In this document: positions 60,219 to 64,000 of the stretch, piece after piece
Position numbering within the stretch: the first letter of the stretch is position 1
Layout of the letters: each line of letters opens with the position of its first letter
NCBI GenBank assembly: GCA_949318235.1
Contig: OX439127.1
Location: 10,082,927 to 10,146,926 of the forward strand
Direction of reading: 5' to 3'
DNA: 64,000 nt
Source: Ecdyonurus torrentis
Lineage: Eukaryota > Arthropoda > Insecta > Ephemeroptera > Heptageniidae
Notes under the pieces: generated by a model
Database searches by the model: none
The model's input: the letters and a program-made list of their open reading frames with translations, nothing else
What the model was told of the DNA's origin: nothing
Translations under genes and position numbers: made by a program

Positions 60219-60278
<60 letters not shown>

Positions 60279-60500
60279 AAAAAGTAGAAGAAAAGGAAAA
60301 GAAAAGAAAAGGGAAAAATCGAGCGAGAAATTCACTTAGTGATCAGTAGCCAGCACCCACTACCACCAAACTCCAGTCCTCTAACCCTCCATTATTCCAA
60401 AAGCAACCACCAGTATACTAAAGCGCACTAACCGCACTAACTTCACATGCCACAGAAACCGAAACCATAGGAAACTAAACTTGTTCTAAGCAATAGCTTT
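60100..60500. promoter_or_regulatory. Higher-GC segments around a (GA)n tract, possible promoter region
   Basis: Sequence at 60120-60215 (AAGCAAGCGAGCGGCGACATCG) and 60320-60480 (CACCCACTACCACC, C-rich) is clearly less AT-rich and brackets the GA tract at 60224-60274. The arrangement resembles arthropod promoter or 5'-UTR sequence with GAGA elements (inference). No transcript evidence. Confidence 0.3.
60224..60274. repeat. (GA)n microsatellite, 51 bp
   Basis: Continues to the right as purine-rich AAAAGGAAAAG-type sequence to about 60315. Confidence 0.97.
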
Positions 60501-60537
60501 CTTGGCTTTCTTATGTTCTATCAGTATATACACGAGA

Positions 60538-60756
60538 ATGAATCTAAGGAATTTAAGGGATGGAGTGAAAGTGGTGATGCTTTTACTCTCATCTAAAGGC
60601 TGTCCAAGAATACTGAACGAATTACAACAGTTACCCTCTAAAGTTGATCATTCTTATAATAGTGGAAAAAAAGTATTATGGTGGTTTTACCACGCCTCTT
60701 TTCCCTCTTCCTTTTACCCTCTTATAAAACTTCTTCTTTTTTTTTTCTTTTTGTGA
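60538..60756 (+). CDS. Unrecognised 72-codon ORF
   Basis: Frame from ATG 60538 to the stop at 60754-60756, in moderately higher-GC sequence. A splice-acceptor-like TTCTTATGTTCTATCAG ends at 60523. In another frame the same DNA reads open for 23 codons from that acceptor, so frame choice is not decided. The last eight residues are low-complexity from a T-rich run. No family recognised; coding is doubtful. Confidence 0.12.
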   Translation: MNLRNLRDGVKVVMLLLSSKGCPRILNELQQLPSKVDHSYNSGKKVLWWFYHASFPSSFYPLIKLLLFFFFL

Positions 60757-61109
60757 GTGTGTTAAGAACTTTTTGTGGACAGTTTATGCTTGCCAAATCA
60801 CATTAGAACAACTTTTCCAAAAATATATAGCATTATGATTCCTTTATAATAATGTTGATATAAGAGAAAATGTTTAATTTTTTGCAGACTTCCCAACCAA
60901 TTGTTACGAAAAAGCTATGGAATTGGAAAATTGTTTTCATTCTGTTTGTTGTAACATTTTAATTCGCACCTATGCAAACTGAATGGAGATATACGTATAC
61001 GAAAAGCTTTTGTTCCTGCTGACCACAAGTCTGTTAAAAATTCTAACTTTTTGCTAATGATCAGTGAGAGCAAATGGAAATTTACCTTCTCTGCTGCTAT
61101 TATGTATAC

Positions 61110-61470
61110 TGATACTCTAAATTGTGCTCGTGTTGTGGGAGAAAAGAAGAAGATCGGAGAAGACGGGAATAGAGAGCTGCTGTTTTTTCGTGCACTCGTG
61201 GCGTGCTCCGCGCGCCAGTAACGTCAGACCAAACCCCCTCAACCACCACCACCCACCCACCCGCAAGCCACCAAATAAAGCTTGGGCTGTTTTAGCGTGG
61301 CTAGTATACAGTATAAGCCGTGGTGGCACATGATATCCCGCCACCACCTCTGTAGTGTAGAAATTTGCCACTAATACTAACCAGTTAAACTACCCCACCT
61401 TCATTTAGCTGTGTGCCAAAAGCCAACACACAAAGTCTGCATGCCACAACATCCTGATTGACTCATTCCA
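61110..61470. promoter_or_regulatory. Higher-GC, CpG-containing block with G-quadruplex motif
   Basis: Contains CTCCGCGCGCCAG at about 61206 and an ACGTCA half-CRE at about 61221. On the minus strand four G runs (complement of C runs at 61234-61238, 61252-61254, 61256-61258 and 61260-61262) give a G-quadruplex-capable sequence. Frames of 84 (minus) and 69 (plus) codons overlap it but neither is recognisable. Could be a promoter or first exon. Confidence 0.3.
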
Positions 61471-61485
61471 CACAATAATACAATA

Positions 61486-61528
61486 CAGAGAGAGAGAGAG
61501 AGAGAGAGATAGAAGAGAGAGAGAGAGA
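61486..61528. repeat. (GA)n microsatellite, 43 bp
   Basis: Broken by GATAGAA near 61510. It lies just right of the higher-GC block. Confidence 0.95.
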
Positions 61529-61840
61529 CCACCATACCTCTTGCTCTCTTTCTTTCTGTCTCTATCCACTCTACAATTTGTACAAGATATTAAGGATATA
61601 GCCTTTATGGGTGAATCTAATATCATGCACTTTGTATGTAAAATAGTGTAGTAAATTAAGGGCTGAATTACTTTAGTGGCGGTTACATATACTTACAGTT
61701 TTCTGTATATTATCAAGGGTAGCATAACCTGACCAACAACAGCAACATCGTTTTGTTATAAGTTTTACTTTTATAATGAATTCAAGTTATAGTTGTGATG
61801 ATTTCATTTAAGTAACAAAGTTTTTAAAGTTTGAAAGAAC

Positions 61841-61844
<4 letters not shown>

Positions 61845-61911
<67 letters not shown>
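61845..61911. repeat. (GA)n microsatellite, 67 bp
   Basis: Pure GA repeat in AT-rich flanks. Confidence 0.97.
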
Positions 61912-61914
<3 letters not shown>

Positions 61915-62660
61915 ATGAAATAAGGCGTTTTAAATCATTTTTGCATACAAATATACATTTATTATTAAAATAATTGCTATAATACAATTCTTTTTGGTAT
62001 TCAAACTGCACAAAATCAGTGTTTTATATTGGTTGTATATAATATGGCTTAGAGCCTATTATTTATTCATTGTTATGATTCAGAATACTGTTGTGCGTAC
62101 TGTATATTATGTAGATAATTTTAAACTATATAATATAGCATATTATAATATTTATGTATTATATTATAGTCTATATATATATAGCATTCTATTATGCATG
62201 CAATATGGCTATATATATACTCACAGCATATCTGGTTGAATGAATGAATGATTCATATTGCTAGTAGCATTACCCCTTTAGCAGTTTGTATATTAGAGTC
62301 AGTCAGTCCAGTTCTCCACCCCCTTAAAACTCAAGCAAACTTGCGTATAAATTCGTGCTGACCGAGCAGCTAAAGCGACACAAATATAGACTTAATATTA
62401 TGCAAGTAGGCTAGGCAATAAGTGAAACGTGTACAAATTATAATATCATGCCCATACAAATGTAGATGATTCAGTTAGCAAGTTTTTTTTCTTCTTCTGA
62501 AATATATAGTGTAATATTATAATATAAACTTACACATAATTTAATGTTATTTAATGACTGACCTTATAATGCTGCTTAATTTTTTTGCTGTTGATATTTT
62601 ATTACTATATATTGTGTGATCATATTATAAAATATGTTGTTTTTCTTGCATAATATGCAT
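61912..62660. other. AT-rich spacer with a small GC patch
   Basis: 62290-62385 is slightly higher in GC (GACCGAGCAGC). No gene. Confidence 0.5.
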
Positions 62661-62785
62661 ATCGTTGCTGTGGCGGCTAAAGTGCCGATCTGCAAAATCA
62701 ACAAAGGTCATTTTTCTATGTTTTTGTATTGATAATGAGCTTTGTTGATTTTGCAGATCGGCACTTTAGCCACCACAGCGACGAT
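62661..62785. repeat. Long imperfect hairpin, 46-bp arms, 33-bp loop
   Basis: The left arm (62661-62706) and right arm (62740-62785) are complementary at 44 of 46 positions. As plus-strand RNA one of the two differences is a G-U pair. The arms are distinctly higher in GC than the flanks, and weak complementarity continues for a few bases outward. It could be a fold-back mobile element remnant or a structured non-coding RNA; nothing else of that family is seen in the window. Confidence 0.85.
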
Positions 62786-64000
62786 ATTCATTAATAATAA
62801 ATATTGTTTGATTGTGTACTTTTATGCTTATATTATTCTTTATATATAAATTATATAATTATATAGAATAATTTCTATTCTATATTTTTGGAAAATGAAA
62901 AATAATAACAATAAAATGCAATGTTTTCCACATAAATTCTTTTTCTCTCTTTCTATGTACTGAAGAATGGCACCCTGTTCATCATTCATGTAAATATTAT
63001 TTATCATTAATTTAATGACTTTGAGATAATTTTCCTGAACTTTTAATTGAATTAAGTCCGTTCTAACAAAATATTTTTAGTGTGCTTACAACGTAAAAAT
63101 CTTCTCTTTTTTTCTCATTATTTTGCACTGGCGCATAGGAATGAAACACATTATTTAAAAGTAAAACTTTAGAATCACAATTTAACGGTTATAACAAGTA
63201 AAATATACAATATAAAGTACAATATAATGTTCAATATTATATAATATATTATTAAATACTTATTGGCACAATAGCAATAAAAAAAAGTTTACAAGAATAA
63301 TGTTATTAAATTGAATCTGTTTAACGTCAAAGATAATAACGTCAAAGGGAATAATAGTTGAAATAAAATCAAAGTAAAGTATACTCAATTCACTGACCCG
63401 AACACACACAAAACATTTGGAGCTAAACCCACGTCACTCATTTCTATAGTGAGGGGAAATACGAAAAAAATAAAAATTATAGCTATAATATAGACGTGCT
63501 GTAGATGTGTCATAAACTTTTATATAATAATAATATCTGACAGTATGCAATCTCTGCTCTTCAACACACAACCTTAAAATATTATGTTTTATTGAATGAT
63601 GCTTTTTCTTGAAAATTTGAAAGTTTTCAAAATACTTAAAAAAAAAAAATAATAAAAAAAATACGTTCTCTTTTTTATGATATGCGATATAAATAGTATT
63701 CAATCCATCACAATTTAATCCTGTAAAGGATGTAAAATTTTGTATGTTTTCACTGCATGTTAAAAAGGTTGAAAATGGAAATAATATATTGTGTACAACA
63801 TTACAAATTCGTAGATTTATGGTTTATATTGATGCTTTACTTTCAGCGGTATATAATTTCCATAATTAGACAATTTTTTTTATCGACCCATGCTAATATA
63901 GAGTGGGTGGCATAATAATAAAAACAAGCTTGTCGTTATCTATAAAATATAGTTTTTGAGTAAGATAACAAAATATTCATAATATTATTATATATTAATA
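62786..64000. other. AT-rich spacer to window end
   Basis: No gene or family recognised. An 89-codon minus-strand frame at 63434-63703 is rich in tyrosine, lysine and phenylalanine with no motif. Confidence 0.55.

Noticed and set aside
63870..63920. Possible F2 fragment (GGGTGGCATA word)
   Set aside because: Only about 11-12 bases match, with no supporting flanking similarity.

Overview
The window looks like non-coding DNA from an AT-rich animal nuclear genome, either intergenic or deep intronic. By eye it is about three-quarters A+T or more. It is crowded with long, nearly pure dinucleotide microsatellites, with A or T homopolymers of 25 bases or more, and with short inverted-repeat transposons. 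I found no bacterial operon, no CRISPR array, no tRNA or rRNA gene, and no open reading frame I would call a protein gene. The density of long (AT)n, (GA)n and (CA)n tracts would suit an invertebrate such as a crustacean or other arthropod. That is a weak guess from repeat style alone, since no gene is present to place the organism.

Layout. 0-10 kb holds a young 318-bp inverted-repeat element (family F1), a higher-GC patch with three perfect CRE-type sites and a consensus splice donor, a possible retroposon near 3.0-3.3 kb, two copies of a second element family (F2), and two minus-strand retroposon-like 3' ends. 9-14 kb is the densest microsatellite block. 20.9-23.4 kb is a transposon cluster: an F3 copy, an F2 copy, then a 1.56-kb hAT-like element inserted in an (AT)n tract. 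27.7-27.9 kb is a perfect (ATTC)n array of about 55 units. 31.5 kb has a second F3 copy. 33.9-34.5 kb has a second, almost identical but inverted F1 copy next to an old F1 copy. 40.4-40.9 kb has a plus-strand copy of one retroposon 3' end followed by a third F3 copy. 49.3 kb has a truncated F2 copy. 60.1-61.5 kb is a higher-GC region with GA tracts and a G-quadruplex motif. 62.66-62.79 kb is a strong long hairpin.

Nothing here shows genes working together. What the sequence does show is transposon and repeat dynamics: families with young and old copies, homopolymers that apparently grew in place inside old copies, and GA tracts that tend to sit at the edges of the higher-GC patches. I did not find a convincing new biological system. 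The best leads are the 46-bp-arm hairpin, the CRE cluster with its splice donor, and the recently active F1 element.
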